Shown in pieces: positions 45,318 through 55,480 of a DNA stretch of 64,000 bases; position 1 is the stretch's first letter, and the number at the start of each line of letters is the position of its first letter. The notes beneath the pieces were generated by a model, which was not told the origin of the DNA, ran no database searches, and saw only the letters and a program-made list of their open reading frames with translations. The stretch spans positions 62,001 to 126,000 of the forward strand of contig UBWZ01000001.1 in assembly GCA_900469345.1 (NCBI GenBank), given 5' to 3'. Source of the stretch: Hyphomicrobiales bacterium. GTDB taxonomy: Bacteria > Pseudomonadota > Alphaproteobacteria > Rhizobiales > Rhizobiaceae. Made by a program: the position numbers and the translations under genes.

Positions 45318-46370
45318 CTAAATCCCCAGCATCCGCCGGTTGGCGGCGTCGTCCGTGCCGCCGGCGGCAAAGTCGTCGAATGCCTTTTCGGTCACGCGGA
45401 TGATATGAGCCTTGACGAACTCGGCGCCCTCACGCGCGCCGTCCTCGGAATTCTTCAGGGCGCATTCCCATTCGACCACGGCCCAGCCGTCGAAATCATT
45501 GGCCGTCATCTTGGAGAAGATGGCGCCGAAATCCACCTGCCCGTCGCCCAGCGACCGGAACCGGCCCGCACGCCCGACCCAGCCCTGGTAGCCGCCATAG
45601 ACGCCCTGCCGGCCGGTCGGATTGAACTCCGCGTCCTTGACGTGGAACATCTTGATCCGGTCCTTGTAGATGTCGATGTTGTCGAGATAGTCGAGGCACT
45701 GCAGCACGTAATGCGACGGGTCGTAGAGCATGTTGGCGCGCGGATGGTTCTTCACCCGCTCCAGGAACATCTCGAAGGTCACGCCGTCATGCAGGTCCTC
45801 GCCGGGATGGATCTCGTAGCACACATCGACGCCGTTTTCCTCCGCGTGGTCAAGGATCGGCGTCCAGCGGCGGGCAAGCTCGTCGAAGGCGGCTTCCACC
45901 AGCCCCGCCGGGCGCTGCGGCCACGGATAGATGTAGGGCCAGGCAAGCGCGCCGGAGAAGGTGGCGTGCGCCTTGATGCCGAGGTGCTTCGACGCGGTCA
46001 GCGCCATCTTCACCTGCTCGACGGCCCACTCCTGCCGCGCCTTCGGGTTGCCGCGCACCTCGGGTGCCGCAAATCCGTCGAACGCCTCGTCATAGGCCGG
46101 ATGCACGGCCACCAGCTGCCCCTGCAGATGGGTCGAAAGCTCGGTGATCTCGACGCCGTTCTGGCGCGCCACGCCGACCAGCTCGTCGCAGTAATCCTTG
46201 GAGGACGACGCCTGTCTGAGGTCGATCAGCTGGCCGGCCCAGGTCGGCACCTGCACGCCCTCATAGCCCTTGTCGGCCGCCCATTTGGTGATCCCGTCCC
46301 AGGAGTTGAACGGTGCCGCATCGCCCGCAAACTGGCCGAGGAAAATGCCCGGTCCCTTGATCGTCTTCAT
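45318..46370 (-). CDS. Sugar phosphate isomerase/epimerase (TIM-barrel, xylose isomerase-like)
   Basis: A 350-residue AP endonuclease 2/xylose isomerase-like TIM barrel. Metal ligands are spread over EIHPGEDLHDG, NMLYDPSHYVLQCLDY, FHVKDAEFN and AVVEWECALKN. It interconverts keto or epimeric sugars, perhaps inosose-like products of the neighbouring dehydrogenase. It sits between the binding-protein and dehydrogenase genes on one strand. The exact substrate is unknown. Confidence 0.92.
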   Translation of the reverse strand: MKTIKGPGIFLGQFAGDAAPFNSWDGITKWAADKGYEGVQVPTWAGQLIDLRQASSSKDYCDELVGVARQNGVEITELSTHLQGQLVAVHPAYDEAFDGFAAPEVRGNPKARQEWAVEQVKMALTASKHLGIKAHATFSGALAWPYIYPWPQRPAGLVEAAFDELARRWTPILDHAEENGVDVCYEIHPGEDLHDGVTFEMFLERVKNHPRANMLYDPSHYVLQCLDYLDNIDIYKDRIKMFHVKDAEFNPTGRQGVYGGYQGWVGRAGRFRSLGDGQVDFGAIFSKMTANDFDGWAVVEWECALKNSEDGAREGAEFVKAHIIRVTEKAFDDFAAGGTDDAANRRMLGI

Positions 46371-46432
46371 GATGTTTCCTTTTCGATATCCCGGCCTCGG
46401 TGTCGGGCTTTGCGCGTCCCCGCAAACTCAGC

Positions 46433-46461
46433 GTCGTCCCTGTGACGGGCACAGGGACGAC
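46433..46461 (-). terminator. Perfect hairpin between binding-protein and isomerase genes
   Basis: Twelve-base perfect stem GTCGTCCCTGTG / CACAGGGACGAC with a five-base loop. There is no U tract, so it may protect the binding-protein mRNA and reduce read-through rather than end transcription. Confidence 0.45.
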
Positions 46462-46513
46462 AAAGGAGAGGCAGCGGCCACAAACAGACACCGCTCCCTC
46501 CTGCCGCCAAAAA

Positions 46514-47479
46514 TCAGAACGGCGAATCCGGGAAGTAGAAGTTCTTTGCGTTGTCCTTGGTCACCAGCGTCGCATCGAGGATGTAGTTGCCGCTGACCGG
46601 CACCTGGTCGTAGAAATTGCCCGCCGTCAGCTGCATCGCGGTCGCCACCATGGCCGGCGGATAGAGCACGTCCACCGGGATCATCTTGTCGCCGTCCATG
46701 ACGCGTTTGATCATGTCCTTGGAGCCGGCGCCGCCGACCACGTACTTGATGTCCGTGCGCTTGGCCTGGCTGATCGCCTCGAGGACCCCGACGGCCATGT
46801 CGTCGTCCTGACACCAGACCACGTCGATCTTCGGGTACTTCGTCAGGAAGTCCTGCATCACGCGGAAGGCGTCGTCGCGGTTCCAGTTGCCGTACTGGCG
46901 GTCGAGAACCTTGACCTTGGAGCCGGCGATCCCCTTGTCGAAGCCGTCCTGGCGCTGCTGGTCGATCGGGATCGGCAGGCCGCGGATGACCACCACCTGC
47001 GCATCGGGCGTGGTCTTGGCAATGTACTGGCCCGCCACTTCGCCGAGCGCCGGGTTGTTGCCGGCCACGTAGAGATTGCGGATCGTATTGTCGTTGACCG
47101 AAGGCGCCCGGTCGACCAGCGCGACGAAGGCGCCCGAATCCTTGACCTGCTGGATGGCGTTGACCAGCGGATCCGGATCGGACGGCAGGATCACCAGCGC
47201 GTCGAGGCCCTGGACGGCCAGATCCTGCACCGCGTTCGCCTGGCTTGCGGCATCGGGCGAGGTCTTGACGATGATGTTGAGCCCCTTGTGCTCGGCCATC
47301 AACAGCTTGGCCACGCGCTCGGCGTGGAAGACGACACCGGAGGTCCAGCCGTGGTCGGCGGCCGGAATGGAAACGCCGATCGTGACCTTCTTTGCGTCCT
47401 GGGCAAGGCCGAGGCTGGGGCTGGTGACGGCCGCGGCAACGAAGCCCGCTGCGCCAAGCCCGAATGTTCTTCTCTTCAT
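46514..47479 (-). CDS. Sugar ABC transporter substrate-binding protein (CUT2, RbsB-like)
   Basis: A 321-residue periplasmic protein. The signal is MKRRTFGLGAAGFVAAAVTS, cleaved near SLGLAQ. The class II binding fold reads KVTIGVSIPAADHGWTSGVVF, LDALVILPSDPDPLVNAIQQ, FVALVDRAP and DVVWCQDDDMAVGVLEAI. It binds a monosaccharide for the permease and ATPase genes directly upstream on the transcript. A TACGTA-centred operator near the operon start links it to the xyl LacI gene. Confidence 0.93.
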   Translation of the reverse strand: MKRRTFGLGAAGFVAAAVTSPSLGLAQDAKKVTIGVSIPAADHGWTSGVVFHAERVAKLLMAEHKGLNIIVKTSPDAASQANAVQDLAVQGLDALVILPSDPDPLVNAIQQVKDSGAFVALVDRAPSVNDNTIRNLYVAGNNPALGEVAGQYIAKTTPDAQVVVIRGLPIPIDQQRQDGFDKGIAGSKVKVLDRQYGNWNRDDAFRVMQDFLTKYPKIDVVWCQDDDMAVGVLEAISQAKRTDIKYVVGGAGSKDMIKRVMDGDKMIPVDVLYPPAMVATAMQLTAGNFYDQVPVSGNYILDATLVTKDNAKNFYFPDSPF

Positions 47480-47564
47480 GTTCTCTCTCCCAAAAGTTGC
47501 GGGGTCTCCTCCCAAAGCCGGACACGCCCCAGATATCCGGCCGACTCCTGGTCCTCCTCGGACC

Positions 47565-48569
47565 CTATCTTCGCATCAGCGACCGCTGCACGAGCATGGC
47601 GATGATGATGATCGCGCCCTGGATCGCTCCGATCAGATACTCGCTGACGAAGTTCGACAGGATCATGATATTGCCGACGATCTCCAGGATGAAGGCGCCG
47701 CAGACCGTGCCCCAGATCCGCCCCACCCCGCCGCGCAGCGCGGTGCCGCCGACGACGACGGCGGTGATCGCCTGCAGTTCCCACAGGATGCCGGTGGTTG
47801 CCGACGTCGAGCCGAGCCGCGGCACATAGAGAATGACGGCGACCGCGACGCACAGACCCTGCACCACATAGGCGACGGTGCGCACCCGGTTGACCGAAAT
47901 GCCCGAATAGCGGGCCACGTCTTCGCTCGAGCCGACGGCGATCAGGTGGCGCCCGTAGCGGGTGCGGTAGAGCACGAAGGCGGCGAGCGCCGCCGTCACG
48001 AAAATGATCACGATCGGGATCGGCACGCCGGCCACATTCCCGAAATAGACCGGCCTGTAGAGCGCCTGCATGCCGCGATCCTTGAGCGTGATCGCCCCGC
48101 CCTGCGACAGCCAGGTGGTGAGCCCGCGATAGATGCCCATCGTGCCGAGCGTCGCGATGAAGGGCTCGATGCGGCCGATCGTTGTGATCAGGCCGTTGGC
48201 AAGCCCGCAGGCCGCCCCGAGCGCGAGCGCCAGCAGCATGGACGCGGCGAGCAGCAGCGTCGGATCGGCAATGGCACCGGAATTCAGGAAAAGGATCATC
48301 AGGCTCGCCACGAAGGCGACCATGGCGCCGACCGAAAGATCGAGCCCGCCGGACGAAATCACATAGGTGGCCCCGAGCGCGATGATGGCGATGAAGGCGC
48401 TGCGGGTGATGACGTTGAGGAGATTGGCGACCGAGATGAAGTTCGGATTGGCGAAGTATCCGAGCAGCAGCAAAAGGGCGAGCGCGATGAACGGTGCAAC
48501 GGCCGCCATGTCCCAGTCGCGCGAGGTTTTGGGCGTGGCGCCGGTCTCCGGGGTCGAAACGCCGGTCAT
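47565..48569 (-). CDS. Sugar ABC transporter permease (CUT2, RbsC-like)
   Basis: A 334-residue permease with eight to ten transmembrane helices. The motif ISSGGLDLSVGAMVAFVASL and the cytoplasmic YGRHLIAVGSSEDVARYSGI are characteristic of BPD_transp_2 sugar permeases. It forms the channel for the CUT2 importer. It lies between the ATPase and binding-protein genes, with repeat copy B in the 230-base gap ahead of it. Confidence 0.94.
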   Translation of the reverse strand: MTGVSTPETGATPKTSRDWDMAAVAPFIALALLLLLGYFANPNFISVANLLNVITRSAFIAIIALGATYVISSGGLDLSVGAMVAFVASLMILFLNSGAIADPTLLLAASMLLALALGAACGLANGLITTIGRIEPFIATLGTMGIYRGLTTWLSQGGAITLKDRGMQALYRPVYFGNVAGVPIPIVIIFVTAALAAFVLYRTRYGRHLIAVGSSEDVARYSGISVNRVRTVAYVVQGLCVAVAVILYVPRLGSTSATTGILWELQAITAVVVGGTALRGGVGRIWGTVCGAFILEIVGNIMILSNFVSEYLIGAIQGAIIIIAMLVQRSLMRR

Positions 48570-48685
48570 CTTGCGCCCTCCGATCCGAAAGATCCCGAGC
48601 CGGGAAATACCCCCTTTGTCATGGTTCGAAAGCTCTTGCCGAGCCGTGATCCGCCGCGATTGGCACGCGATGCGTGCCGCAGTTC

Positions 48686-48774
48686 GATCTCCCCCCTTGA
48701 GGGGGGTGAGGCGCGACCGGCGTTAGCCGGTTCAATCGATCCAGTGGATCGGTTGAAGCTCCGAACGCCCGGCA
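48686..48774. repeat. RIME-like palindromic repeat, copy B
   Basis: An 89-base element between the ATPase and permease genes, nearly identical to 45195-45284. It keeps the same three hairpins, with small changes mostly in loops (GTTA for GTCA) or flanks. Both copies lie in the same orientation within one operon. Confidence 0.78.
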
Positions 48775-48798
48775 AGGCAGAGGGGGGCGCGCCCTGGT

Positions 48799-50331
<1,533 letters not shown>

Positions 50332-50458
50332 GGATGGATCCCGCACTGAAATGACGCGGATGCGATTCCCGCAGAAATCGACACCCGATCGCCAGCCTCC
50401 TCGCAAGCGGTCGAATGCACTTCAACTTCCTCCCTTTTTTCAAGGCTAGCGAAGATTC

Positions 50459-50474
50459 TGAGGTACGTAAAGCA
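50459..50474. promoter_or_regulatory. Putative LacI operator (TACGTA-type) of the CUT2 sugar operon
   Basis: TGAGGTACGTAAAGCA, near-palindromic around TACGTA and flanked by C/G to extend to CTGAGG...AAGCAG. It differs at one base from 60130-60145 ahead of the xyl-linked LacI gene. Confidence 0.55.
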
Positions 50475-50576
50475 GATTTGCAGCCGACAGGCGCAGCTTC
50501 GCCGCAATGCAAGCATGCCGGATCCGCGGGAGACGGCTCCGCCGCTTGCGGCGTCGCACCGCGTAAGGAGAGCGCG

Positions 50577-51197
50577 TTACCTCGCTGCAGCGACACCTGC
50601 AGAAGGAGAGGAAGCGCGAACCGGCCAGCTCGACAGGGCATGAGCGGCAACCGCCTTCAGGGTCTCGCGGCTGAAGCCGGCTTTCGCCTGCACCGCCATG
50701 CCGTGCAGGATCGCCATCAGGAAGGCGGCAAGCGTTTCCGGGCTGGCCGTCTCCGGCAGGTCGCCCTCCGCCTTCGCCCGCGCAAACCGCTCGCGAAGCT
50801 GCGCTTCGGCCACGGCCCGGGCTTCGACCAGGATCTGCCGGATCGGCTCGGCATCGTCGGATCCGGCCAGGACGCCGTTGATGACCATGCAGCCGGTATG
50901 TTCGGGAAAGCGGGTGTTGAGATCGACCGCGTTTTCAAGGATATGGGCAGCCACCTCCCGCGACGTGGGAAGCGCCAGCGCCTCTGGAATATACTCCAGA
51001 TGCCGCTCGTAGTAGTGCGCCAGGGCCTTGCGGAACATCGCTTCCTTGTTGCCGAATGCCGAGTAGAGCGCAGGACGCTCCACGCCTGCCGCCGCCGTCA
51101 GGTCGGCATAGGAGGCGCCCTCGTATCCCTTGCGCCAGAAAACGCAGGTCACTGCATCCAGCGCCGTGTCGATGTCGAACTCACGATGGCGTCCCAT
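50577..51197 (-). CDS. TetR/AcrR family transcriptional regulator
   Basis: A 206-residue regulator. The HTH is at residues 8-50 (FDIDTALDAVTCVFWRKGYE, GASYADLTAAAGVERPALYS), with a TetR_C-like helical ligand domain after it. GAGG lies eight bases before ATG 51197. It is divergent from an SDR gene, and two matching palindromes in the 127-base gap are probable operators for both genes. Confidence 0.92.
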   Translation of the reverse strand: MGRHREFDIDTALDAVTCVFWRKGYEGASYADLTAAAGVERPALYSAFGNKEAMFRKALAHYYERHLEYIPEALALPTSREVAAHILENAVDLNTRFPEHTGCMVINGVLAGSDDAEPIRQILVEARAVAEAQLRERFARAKAEGDLPETASPETLAAFLMAILHGMAVQAKAGFSRETLKAVAAHALSSWPVRASSPSAGVAAAR

Positions 51198-51218
51198 CAG
51201 ATCAACCTCACAAATTCC

Positions 51219-51232
51219 ATAACGACTGTTAT
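51219..51232. promoter_or_regulatory. TetR operator-like palindrome, site 1
   Basis: ATAACGACTGTTAT, near-palindromic, 22 bases from the TetR start codon. Matches site 2 at 51278-51291. Confidence 0.55.
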
Positions 51233-51277
51233 TAAACCCGTTGACCGTGCCTGTCAAATAACATACCGATCGTTATC

Positions 51278-51291
51278 GTAACGACCGTTAT
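51278..51291. promoter_or_regulatory. TetR operator-like palindrome, site 2
   Basis: GTAACGACCGTTAT, near-palindromic, 33 bases before the SDR start. A wider CCGATC / GATCGG inverted repeat surrounds it. Confidence 0.6.
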
Positions 51292-51324
51292 TGATCGGTC
51301 GTACTGCAACGGAAGGAATTCGAG

Positions 51325-52086
51325 ATGTCCAAGACTCTGACAGGACAGGTGGCTCTGGTGACCGGCGGTTCGCGTGGCCTGGGGGCCGCCACGGCGCTGG
51401 CGCTTGCCGACCATGGCGCGGACGTCGCCATCAGCTACGCCGCCTCGGCGGACAAGGCGCAGGCCGTCGTGGAGGACCTGAAGGCCAAGGGTGTGCGCGC
51501 CATTGCGATCAGGAGCGACCAGTTCGATCTCTCCTCGGCAAGACCGCTCATCGACCAGGTCATCGCCGAATTCGGCCGGCTAGACATTCTGGTCAACAAC
51601 GCCGGCATCGCCATCCAGGGCCACAAGGTGGACGATCCGGAGCTCGATTGGGACAAGTACAATCGCCAGTGGCAGGTCAACGTCATGGGCACGATCGCCA
51701 ACACCCGGGCCGCCGCCTCCAAGATCAGCGATGGCGGCCGCATCATCTTCGTCGGCTCCAAGCTCGGATCCGCGGTGCCGTTTCCGGGCGTTGCCGATTA
51801 CGCAGCGACCAAGTGGGCCCTCGCCGGCTACGCGAAAGGGATCGCGCGTGATCTCGGGCCGCGCAACATCACGGTCAACATCGTCCAGCCGGGCATCATG
51901 CCGACCGACATGGCGGCCGACGTCGCCGGCGAACTGCCCGACCGCGACGCAATCCTGGACATGCACCCGATCCGCCGCATCGCGACGCTTGAGGAAGTGG
52001 CCGAAACCATCTGCTTCCTGGCCGGACCGCATGCCGGCTACATCAATGGCGAGCAGATCGACATCGCCGGCGGTCTCGCCATCTAG
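51325..52086 (+). CDS. Short-chain dehydrogenase/reductase (SDR)
   Basis: A 253-residue classical SDR. TGGSRGLGAATALAL binds the nucleotide, NNAG follows near 92, and the catalytic YxxxK is in VADYAATKWALAGYA with Ser in VGSKLGSA. It is probably NADP-dependent and cytosolic, similar to 3-oxoacyl-ACP reductase-like enzymes. It is divergent from, and likely repressed by, the TetR gene. The actual substrate is unknown. Confidence 0.92.
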   Translation: MSKTLTGQVALVTGGSRGLGAATALALADHGADVAISYAASADKAQAVVEDLKAKGVRAIAIRSDQFDLSSARPLIDQVIAEFGRLDILVNNAGIAIQGHKVDDPELDWDKYNRQWQVNVMGTIANTRAAASKISDGGRIIFVGSKLGSAVPFPGVADYAATKWALAGYAKGIARDLGPRNITVNIVQPGIMPTDMAADVAGELPDRDAILDMHPIRRIATLEEVAETICFLAGPHAGYINGEQIDIAGGLAI

Positions 52087-52111
52087 TCGGCCCGCCTGAC
52101 CGGTATCCGAT

Positions 52112-52137
52112 CCCCCGCCCGACCTCTCGGGTGGGGG
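52112..52137. terminator. Bidirectional hairpin between SDR and LysR genes
   Basis: CCCCCGCCCGA / TCGGGTGGGGG with a four-base loop and one G-T pair, between the ends of two convergent genes. U tracts are short. Confidence 0.55.
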
Positions 52138-52138
52138 C

Positions 52139-53038
52139 CTACTGCTGCGCCTTGACGAAGTCGATGAAGGCGCGCAGCGGCGCCGGCACCAGCCGGCGGC
52201 CGGGATAGTAGAGGAAGGGTCCAGGAAAGCTTTCCCACCACTCTTCCAGCACAGGCTCCAGCGCGCCCCGGTCGAGCTCCGGCCGCAACCAGTCCTCGAA
52301 CAGATGGATGATCCCCAAGCCTCGCACCGCCGCATCGATGGCAAGCTCGATCGCGCCGGCGGGGCGCACCACCAGCGGCCCCTTGGGATCGATGCGGACG
52401 ACCTCGCCGTCCCTGTCGAACTCCCACGCAGGCATCACGCCGCTTGCAAACCGGCCTCGCAGGCAGGCATGCTCCAGGAGGTCGCGCGGATGTTCGGGGC
52501 GCCCGCGGGCATCCAGATAGGCGGGCGACGCTGCCGTCGCGAAACGCTGACGCCGCGGCCCGATCGGCACCGCCACCATGTCCTGGTCGAGCCGCTCGTC
52601 GTAGCGGATGCCCGCGTCGCAGCCGGCGGCCAGCACGTCGACGAAACTGTCTTCCGCGATGATCTCCAGCACGATGTCGGGAAAGGCGTTGAGGAAGGGA
52701 GCCACGATCTGCGGCATCACCAGGCGGGCGACGCTGACCGGCACGTTGAGCTTCAGCGATCCGGCCGGCTTTTCCCGAAACCCGTTGACGACGTCGAGCG
52801 CGGCTTCCATTTCGGTCAAAGCCGGGCCGAGCCGCGCCAGGAGCCCCGCCCCCGCCTCCGTCGCGACCACGCTGCGGGTGGTGCGGTTGAGAAGCCGCAC
52901 GCCGAGCTGCGCCTCCAGCCGCCGGACCGCTTCGCTGAGCGCCGACGCGCTGCCGCCGCTGACGCGTGCCGCCTCCCGGAAGCCGTTTGCCCGGGCAACG
53001 GCGACGAAAGCTCCAAGGTCACCGAGGTCCACTGCCAT
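52139..53038 (-). CDS. LysR family transcriptional regulator
   Basis: A 299-residue regulator. HTH at 1-60 (DLGAFVAVARANGFREAARV, SGGSASALSEAVRRLEAQLG), then the effector domain (GSLKLNVPVSVARLVMPQIV to GLGIIHLFEDWLRPEL). It is divergent from an aldo/keto reductase gene, a frequent arrangement in which the LysR protein controls the reductase. Confidence 0.93.
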   Translation of the reverse strand: MAVDLGDLGAFVAVARANGFREAARVSGGSASALSEAVRRLEAQLGVRLLNRTTRSVVATEAGAGLLARLGPALTEMEAALDVVNGFREKPAGSLKLNVPVSVARLVMPQIVAPFLNAFPDIVLEIIAEDSFVDVLAAGCDAGIRYDERLDQDMVAVPIGPRRQRFATAASPAYLDARGRPEHPRDLLEHACLRGRFASGVMPAWEFDRDGEVVRIDPKGPLVVRPAGAIELAIDAAVRGLGIIHLFEDWLRPELDRGALEPVLEEWWESFPGPFLYYPGRRLVPAPLRAFIDFVKAQQ

Positions 53039-53235
53039 TGATCTGTTTTCCGTACAAGCCGTACTGATTGTACGGGATTATCGGGCGTGGCGCCAAGCCC
53101 TATCTTACCATCATCGAAGGCAGGAAGCGGGGTGCAACCCACCGCACGCTTCAGGTCTTCGTTGTCAAGCATGTCGTCGGCGCAGGCATTGCAGCGTCGC
53201 GCGACTGCAAAGGGTTCAACCTCGAGGAGATCACC

Positions 53236-54102
53236 ATGTCCAGCATTGAAAATTCCGGCACCTATCGTCTCGGCGACCGCACCGTCAAGCGCCTCGGCTA
53301 CGGCGCCATGCAGCTTGCCGGCAAGGGTGTCTTCGGCCCGCCGAAGGACCGCGACCAGGCCATCGCCGTGCTGCGCCAGGCCGTCGAGGCCGGCGTCGAT
53401 CATATCGATACCAGCGATTTCTACGGCCCGCACATCACCAACCAGATCATCCGCGAAGCACTCCACCCCTACCCGCAGGACCTCACCATCGTCACCAAGG
53501 TCGGCGCCAAGCGGGGTCCGGATGGCTCCTGGCCGGCAGCCTTCTCGCCGGCGGAACTGACGTCTGCCGTGCACGACAACCTGCGCAACCTCGGCGTCGA
53601 GCAGATCGACGTGGTCAATCTGCGGGTCATCTACAGCCAGCATGGCCCGGAGGAAGGTCCGATCGAGGAGCAGGTCCGCGCCCTCGCAGACCTGCAGAGC
53701 CAGGGTCTGATCGGCCATATCGGCATCAGCAATGCGACCCCGAAGCAGATCGAGGCAGCCCGCCAGATCGTCGAGATCGTCTGCGTCCAGAACATGTACA
53801 ACATTGCCAACCGCCAGGACGACGCGCTGATCGACGATCTGGCGAAGAACGGGATCGCCTATGTTCCCTTCTTCCCGCTCGGCGGCTTCAGCCCGCTGCA
53901 GTCGTCGACGCTGTCGGATGTCGCAACGGCACTCGGCGTCACCCCCATGCAGGTGGCGCTAGCCTGGCTGCTGCGCCGCTCGCCCAACATCCTGCTGATC
54001 CCCGGCACGTCTTCGCCGGCCCATCTGGCCGAAAACCTCGCGATCGCCGACATCGTCCTTCCCGACGATGCGATGGCGAAGCTGAACGCCATCGCTGCCT
54101 GA
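53236..54102 (+). CDS. Aldo/keto reductase
   Basis: A 288-residue AKR of the oxidoreductase YdbC-like group. Catalytic residues: Asp and Tyr in HIDTSDFYGPHITNQIIREA, Lys in TIVTKVGAKRGPD; the NADP-binding end is LLIPGTSSPAHLAENL. ATG 53236 has GAGGAG upstream; the longer frame from 53068 lacks fold support. It probably reduces aldehydes with NADPH. It is divergent from a LysR gene. Confidence 0.92.
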   Translation: MSSIENSGTYRLGDRTVKRLGYGAMQLAGKGVFGPPKDRDQAIAVLRQAVEAGVDHIDTSDFYGPHITNQIIREALHPYPQDLTIVTKVGAKRGPDGSWPAAFSPAELTSAVHDNLRNLGVEQIDVVNLRVIYSQHGPEEGPIEEQVRALADLQSQGLIGHIGISNATPKQIEAARQIVEIVCVQNMYNIANRQDDALIDDLAKNGIAYVPFFPLGGFSPLQSSTLSDVATALGVTPMQVALAWLLRRSPNILLIPGTSSPAHLAENLAIADIVLPDDAMAKLNAIAA

Positions 54103-54140
54103 CGGATCTGATATCACGCAAGGCACATCCAGACGCAGTC

Positions 54141-54167
54141 CGGCGCGGGGCGACAGACCCCGCGCCG
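54141..54167 (+). terminator. Terminator of the aldo/keto reductase gene
   Basis: Perfect ten-base stem CGGCGCGGGG / CCCCGCGCCG with a seven-base loop, then AAACTTTT. It is 39 bases after the stop. Confidence 0.65.
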
Positions 54168-54290
54168 AAACTTTTGTGCAGAAGGCAACCTTTGCCCTCC
54201 GCCTCTGTTCGGCAACAGGAAGAACCGGCTGGCGTCGCTTGTGACAGCCAGGGCCGCTCACGCTCAATCGAACAGACAGTGGAGACGACC

Positions 54291-55466
54291 ATGCGCGCTT
54301 TGGTTTGGCACGGCAAAGAAGACATCCGGTGCGACACCGTTTCCGATCCGGAGATCGAACATCCGAGGGACGCGATCATCAAGGTCTCGAGCTGCGCGAT
54401 CTGCGGTTCCGACCTGCATCTCTTCCACAATTTCATTCCGGCCATGAAGCCGGGCGACATCATGGGCCACGAGATGATGGGCGAAGTGATCGAGACCGGC
54501 TCGGACATGCGCGGCACGCTTAAGAAGGGCGACCGCATCGTCATCCCCTTCACCATCAACTGCGGTGAATGCGACCAGTGCAAGCGCGGCAATTTTTCGG
54601 TCTGCGAAAGGTCGAACCGCAACAAGGATCTCGCCGACACCGCCTTCGGCCACGCGACGGCCGGCCTGTTCGGCTACACCCATCTGACCGGTGGCTACCC
54701 GGGCGGCCAGGCCGAATACCTGCGCGTGCCCTTTGCCGACGCCACCCACATCAAGGTCCCGGACAGCATGACCGACGAGCAGGCCCTGTTTCTCGGCGAC
54801 ATCCTGCCGACCGGCTGGCAGGCGGCGGTCCACTGCGACATCGAGCCGACCGACACGGTCGTTATCTGGGGATGCGGCCCTGTCGGCCAGATGGCCATCC
54901 GCAGCGCTATCCTGCTTGGCGCCAGGCAGGTGGTCGCCATCGACTGCGTGGCTGAGCGCCTGTCCATGGCCGAAGCGGGTGGTGCGATCACCATCAACTT
55001 CGACAAGGAGAGCGTCGTCGAGCGTCTCAACGAGCTCACCGACGGCAAGGGTCCGGAAAAGTGCATCGACGCCGTCGGTCTCGAAAGCCACGTCTCGATG
55101 GGCCAGCCCGACACCCTTCTCGACCGCGCCAAGCAGATGGTGATGCTGGAAAACGATCGCCCGCATGTCATCCGCGAGATGATCTACGTCTGCCGCCCCG
55201 GCGGCATCATATCGATCCCCGGCGTCTACAGCGGCCTTGTCGACAAGATCCCGCTCGGCATGGCGATGAACAAGGGCCTGAGCTTCCGCATGGGCCAGAC
55301 CCACGTCAAGCGCTGGACCGATGATCTCGTGCGCCGCATCGAGGAGGGTCAGATCGACCCCTCCTTCGTCATCACCCACACCGTCGGGCTCGAAGACGGT
55401 CCCGAAATGTACAAGGTGTTCCGCGACAAGCAGGACAGCTGCATCAAGGTCGTCCTGAAACCCTGA
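54291..55466 (+). CDS. Zinc-dependent alcohol dehydrogenase (formaldehyde dehydrogenase-like MDR)
   Basis: A 391-residue medium-chain dehydrogenase. Catalytic zinc ligands appear in CAICGSDLH and GHEMMGEV, and a structural zinc site in NCGECDQCKRGNFSVC. The NAD motif is WGCGPVGQMAIRSAIL, and an insertion KCIDAVGLESHVSMG is typical of the glutathione-independent formaldehyde dehydrogenase-like subgroup. It oxidises an alcohol or aldehyde adduct. GGAGACGACC precedes ATG 54291. The following membrane-protein gene starts 14 bases later and is probably co-transcribed. Confidence 0.92.
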   Translation: MRALVWHGKEDIRCDTVSDPEIEHPRDAIIKVSSCAICGSDLHLFHNFIPAMKPGDIMGHEMMGEVIETGSDMRGTLKKGDRIVIPFTINCGECDQCKRGNFSVCERSNRNKDLADTAFGHATAGLFGYTHLTGGYPGGQAEYLRVPFADATHIKVPDSMTDEQALFLGDILPTGWQAAVHCDIEPTDTVVIWGCGPVGQMAIRSAILLGARQVVAIDCVAERLSMAEAGGAITINFDKESVVERLNELTDGKGPEKCIDAVGLESHVSMGQPDTLLDRAKQMVMLENDRPHVIREMIYVCRPGGIISIPGVYSGLVDKIPLGMAMNKGLSFRMGQTHVKRWTDDLVRRIEEGQIDPSFVITHTVGLEDGPEMYKVFRDKQDSCIKVVLKP

Positions 55467-55480
55467 ACGGAGGCAATCCA

